Below, in pieces: positions 44,641 to 56,000 of a stretch of DNA of 64,000 nucleotides (its first letter is position 1; every line of letters begins with the position of its first letter). This DNA comes from Prorocentrum cordatum (taxonomy: Eukaryota > Sar > Dinophyceae > Prorocentrales > Prorocentraceae). Location of the stretch: NCBI GenBank assembly GCA_963575745.1, contig CAUYUJ010014560.1, positions 775,853-839,852 on the forward strand. The letters are read 5' to 3'. The translations under genes and the position numbers were made by a program. Under the pieces are notes generated by a model. The model was not told the origin of the DNA. It worked only from the letters and a program-made list of their open reading frames with translations, and made no database searches.

Positions 44641-47600
44641 GGAGATACTTGCCACCTCCACAAGACACGCGGCCACGCTGGGAGAGAGCGAACTACTCCA
44701 ATTCTTACAACTGGCCCGTCACGCGCCAACGAAGGGGCGGGAACACATTCTACAAGATATGATTGTGCTCGTCAAATTGAGCGAGCGGGTCGGGCAGACC
44801 CACGGAAGGCCGCAGTGGGGCAGCCGCATCGCCGTTTCTGAGACCCTCGTCGAGCAGCAACTGCTGCGGGCCCCGCCCCGAGATGACCCGCGAACTGTCC
44901 GAAGCCTTTCGGCCCTCCTGCGAGCGCGGGGCGAGGAGGGAGGGACGAGGAGGGAGGGACGAGGAGGGATGGCAAGCGAGTGAGATGAAGAGGAGGGGAA
45001 TGCTGATGATGATGATGATGAGAGGAGGAGGAGGAGGAGGAGGAGGAGGAGGAGGAGGAGGAGGAGGAGGAAGAGGTAAGGAAAGCAACAACCCTCTGGC
45101 AGCGGATCGCCGCCGTTCCTCCACCTTCTCGGCCACCTTCTGCTTGCTAAAGCCTTCGCCGAGCGCCTTCAGTGCGTCGACCTCTTGGCCGCCAAGGACC
45201 ATTGAAGCGCGAGACCTGAGGCGAAGCCATGGCGACGACGACGCCGACGACGAGCCCCAGCAAGACTTTTTTGTATCAAACTTGCCAGGCTCCATCCTCC
45301 CTCCACCTCGTCCTCCTTTCAGCTTCCTCCTTCTCTCCTCCGCCCAATCCTCGTTCCCCCTCCTACCCAATTCCTCTCGCCCCCTGCTTCTCCGCCTCCT
45401 CCTCCTCCCAACCTATGCCTTCTCTTCCGCCCTGCGCCTTCCCCTCCCCATCCTCCGCCCTCTGCATTCCTCGCTCCGCACTCCACCTTCTCATCCCCTC
45501 AGCCTTCAAGAAAAACAGAAATGAAAGACTGGGCTCCCGAAGCGATGGTAGGGCCGCAGGGTACCCAAATTTCTTCATTTTGAAAATACAAATACTGGGG
45601 TACGCCTCTGCATGTGATCTCCCCTCTCGTCGCTGGTCTCTCCACTGCCCCCCCCAGCGGGGCGGGGCCGCGGGGCCGGAAGCCGAGAGGAGAGGCGCGC
45701 CCGCACGTGGCAACATGTTTCTGAAAGACGAGCCGAGATCGACTTTGAACAAAAGTGTAACGTCCAACAACTGCTTCACAATCCTGCGTGTCTTGGTGAA
45801 TCGATTTCGACCTCAACACTCCCGGTTTCAGACAGAAACCCACCTCGACTTCCGTTCACACGCGTCTCTCTCGAGCGCGCCAGAGACGCCGACGCCCGGG
45901 CCCTGCGCCACAGGCCAGGGTCCATCTACCGCGCGCGAACCGCTTGGGCTTCGGCTGGGCGGAGCGCGGCGGCGGGCGCGCGGCGGCGGTCGGCGAAGCA
46001 GGCGGGGCCTTCAGGCGCCGGTGCGCTGGCCGAGAGCCGCCGAGGCCGAGCGCGGCGCCGCATCAACTGGAGGGCCACCCGCTCGCCCCTCAAACTCGGA
46101 AGCCGGAAGATGGCACTGTGAGCGAATGCCTGGTTTTTCCCTTCGGACGTCACTGCTGCTCGCCAAATCCGCGCCGCCAAAGCAAAACGTCTACCGTGCG
46201 TCTTGGGCGCAACGCGCCTGAACTCCGCCGCCACTGACGGTACGGGAGATCGCGCGAAGGTCCGAACATTGACTGGTTACGTCTTCGGTTGCCATGCGGT
46301 TGACCAGTGCTCCCTGCCCGCGCTCGCGGCGGTCTCGGCGAGCGCCCCGTTGCTGTGGAGGCGAGCTGCGCCACTGCCAGCGGGTCTGACCCTGGCCGGT
46401 GGATGCGCTGCGGCCGCTGTCGCGGCTGCCGCGGATGACTCATGCCCCGTGATGCAGGCCCGGCCCTCTCGGCGGAAGGGCGCCGGGCCACCACACCTCG
46501 CGTCGCCCAGAACGCGACGCGCGGTTCATCTTCACGCCCTTGGAGGTGCCCGATGGGCTTGGGCCTTCTCTCGCGGGCCGGGCCCACGTGTATCCCTCCC
46601 CGATGGGACAGTCGGCAGGAGCAGCGGCAGGACGAGAAGGCGTAACAGACAATGAGCCTTTGGACAACGAGGAGGCCGGCACAGATTAGCAGACGGAGGA
46701 GGAGGAGGAGGACATTGACGAGAGGGTAGCCAGACATCACAGCCTTGCACAAGTGTCTGCGCAGCGCTCTACTTTCTGCCTTTTCACCCTGGGGAACGGG
46801 GCGGGATGCAAAGGGGGTGTAAGGAAGAAGGGGGAGAGACAGGAGAGACGAGGAGAGAAAAGAAGGTTGTCTAGGGGGAGGGAAGGGGAGGGATGGATAG
46901 CGCGGGTGACGGGTGGGAGGCGAAGACACAGGGAAGTCGAGAGGGGCGAGGAGAGAGCAAGATTGAAGAGATCGGGGCAGGGAGGCAATGGAACGCAGAC
47001 AAATGGCGGGGAGCGGGGAGCGGAGAGGGGGGGGGCGGGGAAACAGAGGTACGACGGAAGAAAATACACGACAAAAGGGCGGGGAGGGCAAGGCGGCGGG
47101 AGGGCGTGCCTTCCGGCGGCGGTGCCCGTCGGGGGGTGTGAGTCCGAAGAGGAGGGGCCAGAGCGCTGGCGACCTCGAGCTGGAGATGGCTGTCGCTGGC
47201 GGCGGCCCCGCCCGGCGAGGCCAGGAGAAAGGGGGACCTCAAGGTGTGGTGGCCCGCCCCTTCGCTCCGTCCCTCCCTTCCAAAACTAAATCCTTTCTCA
47301 TCGCCCCCCCCCTCCCCCTCCCCCTCCGTCCCGCCTCTTCCATCATTCTCAATGTCCTTCTCGTTATCATCCCGGTTGCTGCTGCGTTTCCTTCCGCCCC
47401 CCCTTCCTCTTGCGTTCCCTCTCCGCCCCTCTCCCTCGCTCTCTCCCTCCCCCAACTTCCGCCGGCGTGGTCTGCACGATCGTCGTGATTGCATCAATCT
47501 GACACTCGATGCGACAAAAGTCGAACACCAATCATATGAATAATCACTGCCTGAACCAACGAAGAGCCCAAGCCGCTATACGGCTCGTCGCACGGTGCAT

Positions 47601-47749
47601 TCAAGGATGTCCTCAAACCCTTCGTATTGATGAATGTTTTTCGCACCGCATTATGCTGTAAACGATGTCGTCTTCTTTCACCGTTTGGACGCACAAGGTC
47701 ATCACACATCACGATAGGTGACTCGAGGCAAGGCTGTTCCGTGGGGTGA
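44641..47749. other. Long low-complexity stretch, no supported gene
   Basis: A (GGA)n block lies at about 45,020-45,075, CT-rich sequence at 45,290-45,510 and 47,290-47,460, and GA-rich sequence at 46,790-47,060. A 330-codon plus-strand frame (45,229-46,221) is open, but its translation is Ser/Pro/Arg low complexity and lacks any domain, so I do not call it a gene. Confidence 0.45.
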
Positions 47750-47779
47750 GGCATGTACGGGTATCACTTACTTGGATTC

Positions 47780-48130
47780 CCCGATCGATCTCATTCGAAT
47801 GATCTCGCTATCGAGTCTACAGTCGACCGGTCTCACTATCGATTTCACATTCGATCTCTGAAGCGATCTCAATCGATCTCACAATCGAGTTCACAATCGA
47901 TCCCACTATCGATCTCACAGTCGATCTCGCAATCGATCGCACTATCGACCTTACTATCGATTGCACTATCGATGCAACTATCATTCTCACTATCGATCTC
48001 ACTGCCGCTCGCACGATCGATGCAACTACCGATCTGACGATCGGCCTCACTACCGATCCAACTATCGAATTAACTACCGATCTCACCACTTCTCGGTCGT
48101 TATCGATCTCCCTATCGATCTCACGATCGA
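47780..48130. repeat. CGATCTCACTAT-type tandem array
   Basis: ATCGATCTCACTATCGATCT-like words with 10-12 bp phasing fill about 350 bp. ClaI-like ATCGAT sites are frequent. Right-hand units drift to CACGATCGATG and CTACCGATC. Confidence 0.8.
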
Positions 48131-48330
48131 TCGGGGCACCATCGGGACACCACGGTGGGACAGCGCGGGACACGACGGGACACCACAGGCCACCACGGGA
48201 CACCGTGGGACTCCATTGTGACACCGCGGAACACCGCGGGACACCACGGGGCACCACGAGACACCATCGGGACACCAGGGCGGGACACTACGGGACACCA
48301 TCGGGACAACGCGGGACACCACGGCTTGAC
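48130..48330. repeat. GGGACACCAC tandem array
   Basis: Units of GGGACACCACG and GGGACACCATC repeat some 15 times. A related array is at 63,075-63,235. Confidence 0.8.
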
Positions 48331-48655
48331 ACCCCCAGCCACCGCGCGGCCAACGGAGGGCCGGACGTTTGCATCTGAATCGCTCTAGCGACGGCGGGAT
48401 CATCCCTCTCGCGCGCCCGCGGCGAGACACCGCAAGACAACACGGCGGGACACCCCCAGCCAAGGCGCGGTCACCAGAGGGCCGTACTTTTGCTTCCTTA
48501 TCGCCCTAGCGACGGCGGGATCATTCCTCTCGCGCGCCCCAGCAGCCAGCTTCGTCTCGCCAACACGCACGACACGAACACGAAACCGAAACCGATTGCC
48601 AGGTGGGGGGCTCTCAATTCCGCTGCGATCTCACCCCCCAGCCTCCGATGTCTGT
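48328..48655. repeat. 121-bp duplication followed by a dispersed tail
   Basis: GACACCCCCAGCC begins units at 48,328 and 48,449, each carrying TCTAGCGACGGCGGGATCAT or its near twin and CTCTCGCGCGCCC. The following tail (about 48,535-48,655, with ACACGAAACCGAAACCGATT and CTCACCCCCCAGCCTCCGAT) has a close relative at 63,275-63,410. Confidence 0.75.
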
Positions 48656-48659
48656 GCAT

Positions 48660-48995
48660 GTAGGTGTGTATGTGTATGAATGTATGATGTACGTGTGTGT
48701 GTGAGTGTCTGCCTGACACCTTCATGTCGGTGATCCAGTGGCCGCCAATTCGCACCTGACTGCTCGCGTTTCAGTTTGCTTCGGGTTGAGCAGCCTCCTC
48801 GGTTTTCTGGCCGTTGCATGTTTCGTTTGGATTTGCAGCTCCTCCTTCACACCACTCATCTTTGCATTGACAGTGTGCACGTTTTGTACACTGTGCCTTC
48901 GACAACGTTCGATCGCAATAGCTCTTCCATCTGCTGCTCGCGCCTGAGGATCCTCTGCGCCGCCGACTTACAAAATGCGTGTGTATGTGTGTGTG

Positions 48996-49027
<32 letters not shown>

Positions 49028-49064
49028 AACGTGAACGTGAACGTGAACGTGAACGTGTTCTGGA
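48660..49064. repeat. Microsatellites (GT)n and (GAACGT)n with spacer
   Basis: TG-rich words lie at 48,658-48,712, a (GT)n run at about 48,978-49,026, then six units of GAACGT to about 49,058. The interval 48,715-48,975 holds no gene I can support. Confidence 0.85.
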
Positions 49065-52000
49065 GCAGCTGGAACCCGCCCGAGATCGACCCTCGGGCCT
49101 CGCCCTACCACTGTCATTGGCAACTCCTCGACCGGCGCCTGAAATTGACTGCGAGAACACCTCTGAGGGACAAAGAAGAAGCAAGCCCGACTGCACCTCG
49201 GGCAAAACGCTCGGGTGCACCCCAGCGCGATTCGCGTTTCATCTCCACCGCTCTTAGACGGTCCTGGGGCCTCGGAACAGCGCCAGAACCCCTGCCCTCC
49301 CCAAATAATCCACGACAGCTTTCAATCAGGACCTCTCCTTCGGGAGTTACCAAGATGGGCTCTAGCACTCTACCGACGGGTAGTGCCACCGTTTCCAGGG
49401 AGCCCAGCCATGACCTTCAGAACACCCTGGGCCCAAGGCAGGGAACATCTTTGGCAAACCTAGATGTCACTCCATGATGTGGCCGACTCCGGAAAGCATC
49501 ATTCCAACAATATTGACGACTCACCTTCACCCGACCGCCGGCGGACTGGCCGCCAATTTACTCCCACTGGCTGCTGCCGAGAGCGAGGTGCGCGGGGGGC
49601 GAAGCCCTTTTCTGGAGCGCGCTGCTTGGTGACCCCCTCCCCCCCCTCCCACCCGTGTGTCAGCGCTGCGCCGATCTGGTCCATGGCATCCAGCGGCCAG
49701 GGGGAGACCCCGCTCGGCGGCTGCACCAAGGGCGGACAGCTCAGGGGCAGGGGGGGGGGGGACTCCGACCGCCATGTCTCCGACGAGGCTCCCCAGCGAG
49801 CACGTGTGCTGCCCGCCCCTGGGCTATCCACCCCTCTTGCTTCCGCCGACCCGAGCGCCAGGCCTCGCGCACGCGCGCGCGGCCCGCTCCACAAGGGGTG
49901 GGGCGCTGCCAGCGCAAAAGGCTGCGGGTCGACGAGGGGGGGGGCAGGCTGGCCGAGGAGGGTTCATCCGGCCTGAGGCACCAGGAGAGCACCCGAAGGG
50001 AACCCGCAGCAGGCGCGGATACGGCCCGAAGGGCGGGACGAAAGGCTGGCCAACACGGGGGACTTCGCGAACCAACGCCTCCCTCCCGCCATCCCACCCT
50101 CCTCCGCCTCTGCCTCCGCGCTCCTTTTCCACCGTGCGGGGCCCCTTGATGGCACTCACAATGTACTTCGGTCTCTTGTGGCCAGGCAGGGCCGCCACGA
50201 TAAGGGAGCCCCCTGACACCCTTGCGTCGTGAAGAAGAGGCAACGCAGAGTGTGGCAATTTTCAGACGAGGGGCCCCGGGGCCGTCAGAAAGCGGCCCAA
50301 GATGAAAGCCAATCCATGGGAAAGAATCTGGACCATTGGGGAGCCGTGCAAAAATCACGACTTTAGCCCGCCCTGGCTGAAGCACCAGAGCCTGTAGAGG
50401 TAAGGCGCGGCCGACGAAGATCTGGCTCGAAACACTAGGGCACCCGTAAAACCGCAAAACCACCAGGGAGCACATCAAGCCTCGCCTGGCGCCAGAAGAT
50501 CGGGCGCAGGTGCTGCAGGCAAAAGGGTATGAGCTTCCCCCACCTCTAAAGGCCTCCGGAATCCTCGAGGGACCTCCGCGGATCTTCCTCCTCCTTCTCA
50601 ATCATCACGTCGGCAAGCAAGGATTGCTTCCCCCCATCCCACTGCGGTGGCAGATCTGCGCGGCCATGCAATAGGAACTATGTTTAAATCACAAACCACC
50701 ACGAATCTGAGAATCCTGGAACGAATGCGGAATATGGAGCGATCTGACAGCGACTGGGAAAATGTTGGAGCTTTCATTCTCACTATTCGCGATACTGGGC
50801 CGTCCTCCCCCAGCCCTCCCCCAACAACGTCACGAATCCCGCTGGCGCCGCCTGCTGCGATGGCGCAAATCGTGTCGTGGCCAGCCCCTTTCCTCACCCC
50901 CTGTAATCACCCACGTAACGCTCGTTGCCGCCAGAATATTGAACAAGAAGAAGCCTTCAGCCGACGAAGAGATGTCTCAGATTGTTGTCCTCCAGGCACT
51001 AGGAACTGCAATCCGAAGTAATGTCCTGTACTATGCTGCTTGTCTCCCCTTCGGCTTCGTCTTGCATGGTGCGGTGCGGCGTGGCGAACCTCTGTGGAGT
51101 GCGTCCAGGTGTCCGTGCTGCCGTCCAGCACAGTCACCAACCCGTCTTTCCTGCGCTATGGGGGATCGGCGCGGGTTCTGCAACGGGAAGATCTCGTGCG
51201 GTTTCAGAGAAGATCTAGATGGCCAGGGGGAAGGGGGGGACGAGGCACGCAGGACTACAGCGTGCGCCGAGGACTTCGGCAAACAAGAGGAACAGATGGA
51301 ACCCAAGCCCTCAGGGCACCACGGGGGAGGGGAAAACCTAAGGGGGAGGATAAGAGGAGGGAAAGGATGGGGGGAAGGAGATTGGGAGAGCGCGAGGGAG
51401 GAGGGCAGAGCAGGAGGATTCAGGAAAAGTAAGGGGGCTGCTGTCAAGGCTGACGGCAGACGCGTCGGCCGAGCGTTCCTGTAATCTGGGAGCCATGGGC
51501 TGTTAGTCACCGTTTTACATCCTTCAGCAGTGCACTGACACACAGCGCAGGCAAAAACAAAAACAAGGCGTTCCCCCACTGCCCGAGCAAGTGGCCGTCG
51601 CACCAGAAGTTGTGGACGCCTGCACCCTGCGCGCCGCGCCCCACCCGAGGACACTCCCAAGATGCCGCGGGCGATGCCTGCGGGGGCACGCCGCACATCC
51701 GAGGTGCGGCGCCGCGACCCCGAAGAGGTCGAGGGAGCGTGACGCGGGCGCAATGACGGCGGCGCCCAGCGGCCTCGTCGGTGGCCTCTGCGAGCCGCGA
51801 CCCTCTCCAAGGGCGCCCGTTGAGAGGCTGAGGAGGAGGAGGAGGAGGACAACGACCACGAGTCCTATGCAATTCTACGGCGCTCGACCTTCGAGACGAC
51901 GACGACGACGACGACGCAGCGATAGCTCGACCGTCACGTAAAGAACTCTGCCCTCGAACGCCACGTGCGCCGCGGTCCATTCGCACTGCAAACTTTGCAA

Positions 52001-52240
52001 TGTAGGTTCTCAGAACGTCGAGCTTACCATCCAGAATCAGCTTCCCTTCTCCATATTCCTGCATCCCTTCTGTGACTGTTCTTAGTCCTTGTTCTGCTCG
52101 TTGTCCTTTGTCTTGGTTCCCACAACAAGTGCAACTAGTAGATTGTTCTACGGTCCTGGGACCTGGACCTGAGCAATTGCTCTACGGTCCTGGTACCTGG
52201 AACGGGCCTCCAAGTGCCAAGAAGACCCTGGCGCCTGGGC
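49065..52240. other. Long stretch with weak coding traces, no supported gene
   Basis: Around 50,410-50,620 the plus strand reads KARPTKIWLETLGHP, then after a stop KTTREHIKPRLAPEDRAQVL and KASGILEGPPRIF, which looks like decayed coding sequence of unknown origin. The rest is GC-rich with G and C runs, GA-rich sequence at 51,300-51,430, and (GAC)n at about 51,893-51,918. No domain is recognised. Confidence 0.35.
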
Positions 52241-52249
52241 GAATCGTCG

Positions 52250-52415
52250 TTCGACGTCACCCGCCTCCATGGCCACTTCGGACCCTCCTGACCTCACTGA
52301 CCTCCTCTCCCTTCCCGGCCTAGCCCTGTGGCGCGGAGCCCCCCACATTGTCGTCGTCGTCGTCGTCGTCGTCGTCATTCGCCTCCCTGGCCATCTCGGA
52401 CCTTCCTGAATTCTT
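52250..52415. repeat. 119-bp direct duplication with (CGT)9
   Basis: CGCCTCCATGGCCACTTCGG at 52,261 recurs, slightly changed, at 52,380. The second copy follows about nine CGT units at 52,349-52,377. Confidence 0.6.
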
Positions 52416-52419
52416 TGCA

Positions 52420-53400
52420 CCTGGCCCCCACGCTTCCCATTTCCCTCGCCGCTCCCTCATTGCAAGAGGCAGGACACGTGTGCAATCATTGTTTGTCGCC
52501 TGGAGGCCGAGGGAAGGGGTCCAGCGCCAGCGGGGAAGCCGCCCGCGGACGTCCGAAATTTGTGTCCTCGTGCTTTCCCGAGCAACTCGCGCCACTTGCA
52601 CCCGCGAAATCTGCTCCCCGACCGTGCAGACCCCCTGCGGGGTGCGCCCTGTGCCCGGGACTTCCCCTGGCGGCGCGCGGCCCGGAGTGGGGCGAAGGGG
52701 CGGGAGGGGGCTGCCTCCTCGGAAGCACCCGAGCCCTTCTGAGAAGCCCCCGTGCCTTCTGAGAAGGCCACCCCGACGTGCCCCACTCCCCCTGGGGCTC
52801 GCCGCCAGTGTACCCAGTGGACCCCGGACTGCGGCAAGTTCCTGTCATGACGGCGCGGGCTCTGGTCTCTGGCACCGCGCGAACCAGAACAGCGGCCATA
52901 CGCTTCCAACCTCGAAAGCCTGCGCCGGGCTGCCCGAGATGGCAAGTGCCTGCCGCAGGCCCAAGATCGACCCCGCGACCTCTCCTGCTGGGGGAGCACT
53001 CTGCCCAGAAGTTCGAGGCGAACCCAGCCATGGCGACGAAGTGGCGAACCCAGCCAGACGACGACGAAGAAACCTGCGGGGGGGATACGCTGGAGCGCTC
53101 TCCTGCCGATCAGCAGGGTGCCCGGGCGCGTCGGGTGGAACTCGAACTGGCGCGCCTGCGCCAGCGGAGGCAGAGGGGAGCAGCTTCGTGGTGGTCGGCA
53201 GCTCGGACTGGCGGCAGGCGCAGAGAAAGGAAAATCTTCAGAGGTCACTGGAGCATCATCATGCGAGGACGGCACACCACGGGAAACGAGCGACAGCAGG
53301 CGAGCGGAACCGGCTTAGAGCCTCCCCCACTACAGGGAGACCATATCATACTGGTAGAGAACCCAAGCCACATCAACATGAATATGTTTTGTTTTAAGCG
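52420..53400. other. Open frames of doubtful value
   Basis: Several frames are open across this GC-rich interval. The most protein-like plus-strand part is DDDEETCGGDTLERSPADQQ followed by ELELARLRQRRQRG near 53,055-53,180. It ends beyond the foldback at 53.4 kb. Evidence is too thin to call a gene. Confidence 0.3.
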
Positions 53401-53407
53401 TGCGGTG

Positions 53408-53503
53408 GTGCGTGCAGATCTCTCGCGTCGGCTCGGATCCTGCGCGCCAAGAGCGGCGCCAGAGGCGCAGGTCTGGCGCCGACCGCGGAAATCTGTTTGC
53501 ACC
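53408..53503. repeat. Foldback element, about 96 bp
   Basis: The left arm from 53,408 (GTGCGTGCAGATCTCTCGCG) pairs with the reverse complement of the right arm ending 53,503 (CCGCGGAAATCTGTTTGCAC), with further pairing through GGATCCTGCGC / GCGCAGGTCTGG. It is an imperfect hairpin almost along its whole length. Confidence 0.6.
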
Positions 53504-53508
53504 TACTA

Positions 53509-53768
53509 TCCTCGTCAAACTTAACCTCAAAAGTTCCTGGCACGTCATTTCGATTTCGTCGCGCCCCTCAATGTCGACACGCCGCGCCTTCAATGTCTGG
53601 GCGAGGGCAAAAATAGTCTGATCGAAGTTGACTCGAAAGTTTGACGTCGACCGACACTGGAGGGGCGGCGCATGCAAGTACCCCGCACTCATCGATACTC
53701 GGCCCCAGATCTTCCGACAAGCAGTTCAACCATGTCAGACATTTTTGAAGTTAATTTTGACGAGGGTT
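53509..53768. repeat. Inverted repeat pair around a 190-bp centre
   Basis: CCTCGTCAAACTTAACCTCA (53,510) is the near reverse complement of TGAAGTTAATTTTGACGAGG (about 53,746). The right arm runs on into the 63-bp duplication. Confidence 0.55.
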
Positions 53769-53778
53769 GTAGAAATGT

Positions 53779-53905
53779 GCGTTTGCGCTGGACTTTGCTA
53801 TTCGAGCGTGGAGGCAGAAATCTGCTTGTATCTTACACCTTGCGTTTGCGCTGGATTCTGCTATTCGAGATTGGGGGGCAAGGACAGGGACTTGGACACA
53901 CGGGC
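53779..53905. repeat. 63-bp direct duplication
   Basis: GCGTTTGCGCTGGACTTTGC at 53,779 and its variant at 53,842, each followed by TATTCGAG, mark two tandem copies. Confidence 0.75.
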
Positions 53906-54399
53906 CCTGCCTGCATCGGGCATCACAGACAGAAACACACGTGCACGACCTGCATGGGACACGGACGCGCGGGAGCCGCGGTGGGGCGGGGGCGGCACAA
54001 CGCCCCGCGTAAAGAACGAGGCCCAGCGCAGTCGTCAAATTGAAAAAATTGGTCGTCGCGTGGAAGAAAAGGAAGGAGGACGATGTCGTCATCAACGACG
54101 TCGCCTTCTCTAATGTTCCAATATCCCTAGGTGTCTCTCGAAATTCTCTCCGCCACGGCTGGACGCGGCTTCGAAAACCCAGGGGAGGTGTCTGGTGGAT
54201 CCGTTTCTGAGCGGACTCTTGGCCGAGGAGCGGTGAGCCAGAAATCCTCTGCGCAATATGCAAGCCGACCAGACAGGGGAAGGCGAAGAGAGAAAATCTC
54301 TCAGCCGGCCTCCAAGGGTTTGACAGCGAAAACACCAGAGACGTTTCGAAATTACCAGCGCCTTGAGCCCGATTTCCGGGCCCCCACCCAAAAAGGACC

Positions 54400-55176
54400 T
54401 CAGGATGAGAAGCCGGTCCCTGGGAAGGGGTCGATAGCTCCAGGGGCTGTCCAAAGTCTGGGTCCCCTCCCTCCCTCCCATACATACATACATACATCGC
54501 CCTCCTCTTTCCTTCCAACCTCGCTCCTCCATCGTACTGTCTCCACGGGGAGAGGGACAAGGGGACGGCGAGCGAGGGTGTGAAGAGGGGAGTGGAGCAC
54601 GAGGGGGATTGAAAGAAAGGGGGTATTGAGTAGAGGAAGACGTGGAATACTTGCAATCATAATGCTAAGAAGAAAGAAAAATAGGAAGGAGCGGCGAAAA
54701 GGACCACGACTGGTGCTCTTCGTGCGGTGCAGGCGTACACAGGGCGTCTCTCGGACGCTGTCCGGAAATCTGGCCCCGCTGGGGCGACAAAGACTTGAAC
54801 CATCATGGGCACCGACAGTACCCACGACACCATTCAGCAGAGCTAGTTGAAGCACGGTGTCTTTGAGATGCCCCAGTGCGCTGGGAAGCGATGGATCTTC
54901 TACCTGCTCTATCGGTAGCCCTGGTCTGACGTAAATTGCTGTCGTTCGAGGCTCGAAGAGCCGACCACTGGGACCCACTCTGGGCTGGTGACTTGCGCCC
55001 TCCCGTAGAGAAGCAGGGACCACCGCCACCGAGGACCCATCGGAACAGGCCGACCCCTGTGCGGCGGCACGCCCCAACGGCCAGCGGTCGGCTCCCCCCA
55101 ATGGGTTCTCGGTGGCGGTGGTCTCTGCCTCTCCTCTGACTCCTCCCCCCTCTTCCCCCAACAAGAATGCCTTCAA
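54400..55176 (-). CDS. Hypothetical frame, 258 codons
   Basis: A minus-strand frame from the ATG at 55,176 runs to a stop at 54,400. Its middle is diverse and protein-like (GRLFEPRTTAIYVRPGLPIE, then SALGHLKDTVLQLALLNG), unlike the Pro/Ser low complexity of most frames here. The C-terminal third (after RGPFRRSFLFFF) is less convincing and may be past a frame change. No domain is recognised, and no neighbours give context. It could be a fragment of a mobile-element gene or of a host exon, or be fortuitous. Confidence 0.25.
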   Translation of the reverse strand: MKAFLLGEEGGGVRGEAETTATENPLGGADRWPLGRAAAQGSACSDGSSVAVVPASLREGASHQPRVGPSGRLFEPRTTAIYVRPGLPIEQVEDPSLPSALGHLKDTVLQLALLNGVVGTVGAHDGSSLCRPSGARFPDSVRETPCVRLHRTKSTSRGPFRRSFLFFFLLSIMIASIPRLPLLNTPFLSIPLVLHSPLHTLARRPLVPLPVETVRWRSEVGRKEEGDVCMYVWEGGRGPRLWTAPGAIDPFPGTGFSS

Positions 55177-55661
55177 AATCCGTCTTCTGACCAGCCCGTG
55201 GGCCCCGAAGCCCCTCGACCCCTGCCTCAGACCGGGCTCTGCGTTGTGGCCCTCTTGATGCTGCAGGGGACCGAAGCGGGCCCAACTTCGATCCGGTCCA
55301 TGGATGTGTTGGTCCTACCCACCCGCTTGAAGGAGGGGCGGCATGGTGCGGGGCGCCGTCGTCGTCGCCATTGTGGTAGCCGGTGCCGTCGCCGTCCCCG
55401 CTTGACCGTGGTCGTTGCCGTCGTCGCCGACGTCGTCGACGTCACCAACGCCGCCAGCGCTAACGCCGCCATCACCATCGAACCGAAGAAAAAGACACTG
55501 TTATCTCGGGTTCCTTCGTTCCCTGCCCGCAAGCTCATAATCACTCTCTGGATCCCTCCCGGGGTCCGTCCCAGCCCAGCAACAAGCACGACAACCGATT
55601 ATAAAACATGTAGTTCACGACGACGGCGCCGACGTCGTCGCCACCGTCATCTCTCGGTGGA

Positions 55662-55812
55662 CGTCAACTGTCCACCTCACCGATCCTGCCCAGGCCGATC
55701 CTAGGCCACGGATCAGTGTATGTGCCTCGATAGCCCAGCCACGAGGGCGTGTATACGCCAATCCTGGGCACATTGATGGGCCGGGCAGGATCGGCGAGGT
55801 GGAAAGCTGACG
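55662..55812. repeat. Foldback (MITE-like) element, about 151 bp
   Basis: The left arm CGTCAACTGTCCACCTCACC (55,662) matches the reverse complement of the right arm ending at 55,812 over about 31 bp with five mismatches, continuing through CGATCCTGCCC. Terminal inverted repeats with a short non-coding centre fit a MITE or foldback element. Confidence 0.7.
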
Positions 55813-55851
55813 CTCCCCCGGATTCTCGAAGGTAAACACACTGCACACACT

Positions 55852-56000
55852 TAGACTTTCGGACGTCTGCGCGGATTTCTTGATTCCGCGATGAACACCC
55901 CCTGGCAGTTCCTCTGGCGCCGCCCCGGCCGCATTCCTCGCGCCAGGGAAGGGGGTCCAGCACCGATCCGAGAAATCCGCGCGGACATCCGAAAGTCTGC
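55852..56000. repeat. Foldback (MITE-like) element, about 149 bp
   Basis: The left arm TAGACTTTCGGACGTCTGCG (55,852) pairs with the right arm CGCGGACATCCGAAAGTCTG (ending about 55,999) over about 30 bp with few mismatches. The inner sequences CTCTGGCGCC and GCGCCAGGGAAGGGGG also pair. Confidence 0.75.

Noticed and set aside
45229-46221. Plus-strand frame of 330 codons
   Set aside because: Ser/Pro/Arg low complexity with no domain. It crosses CT-rich microsatellite-like DNA.
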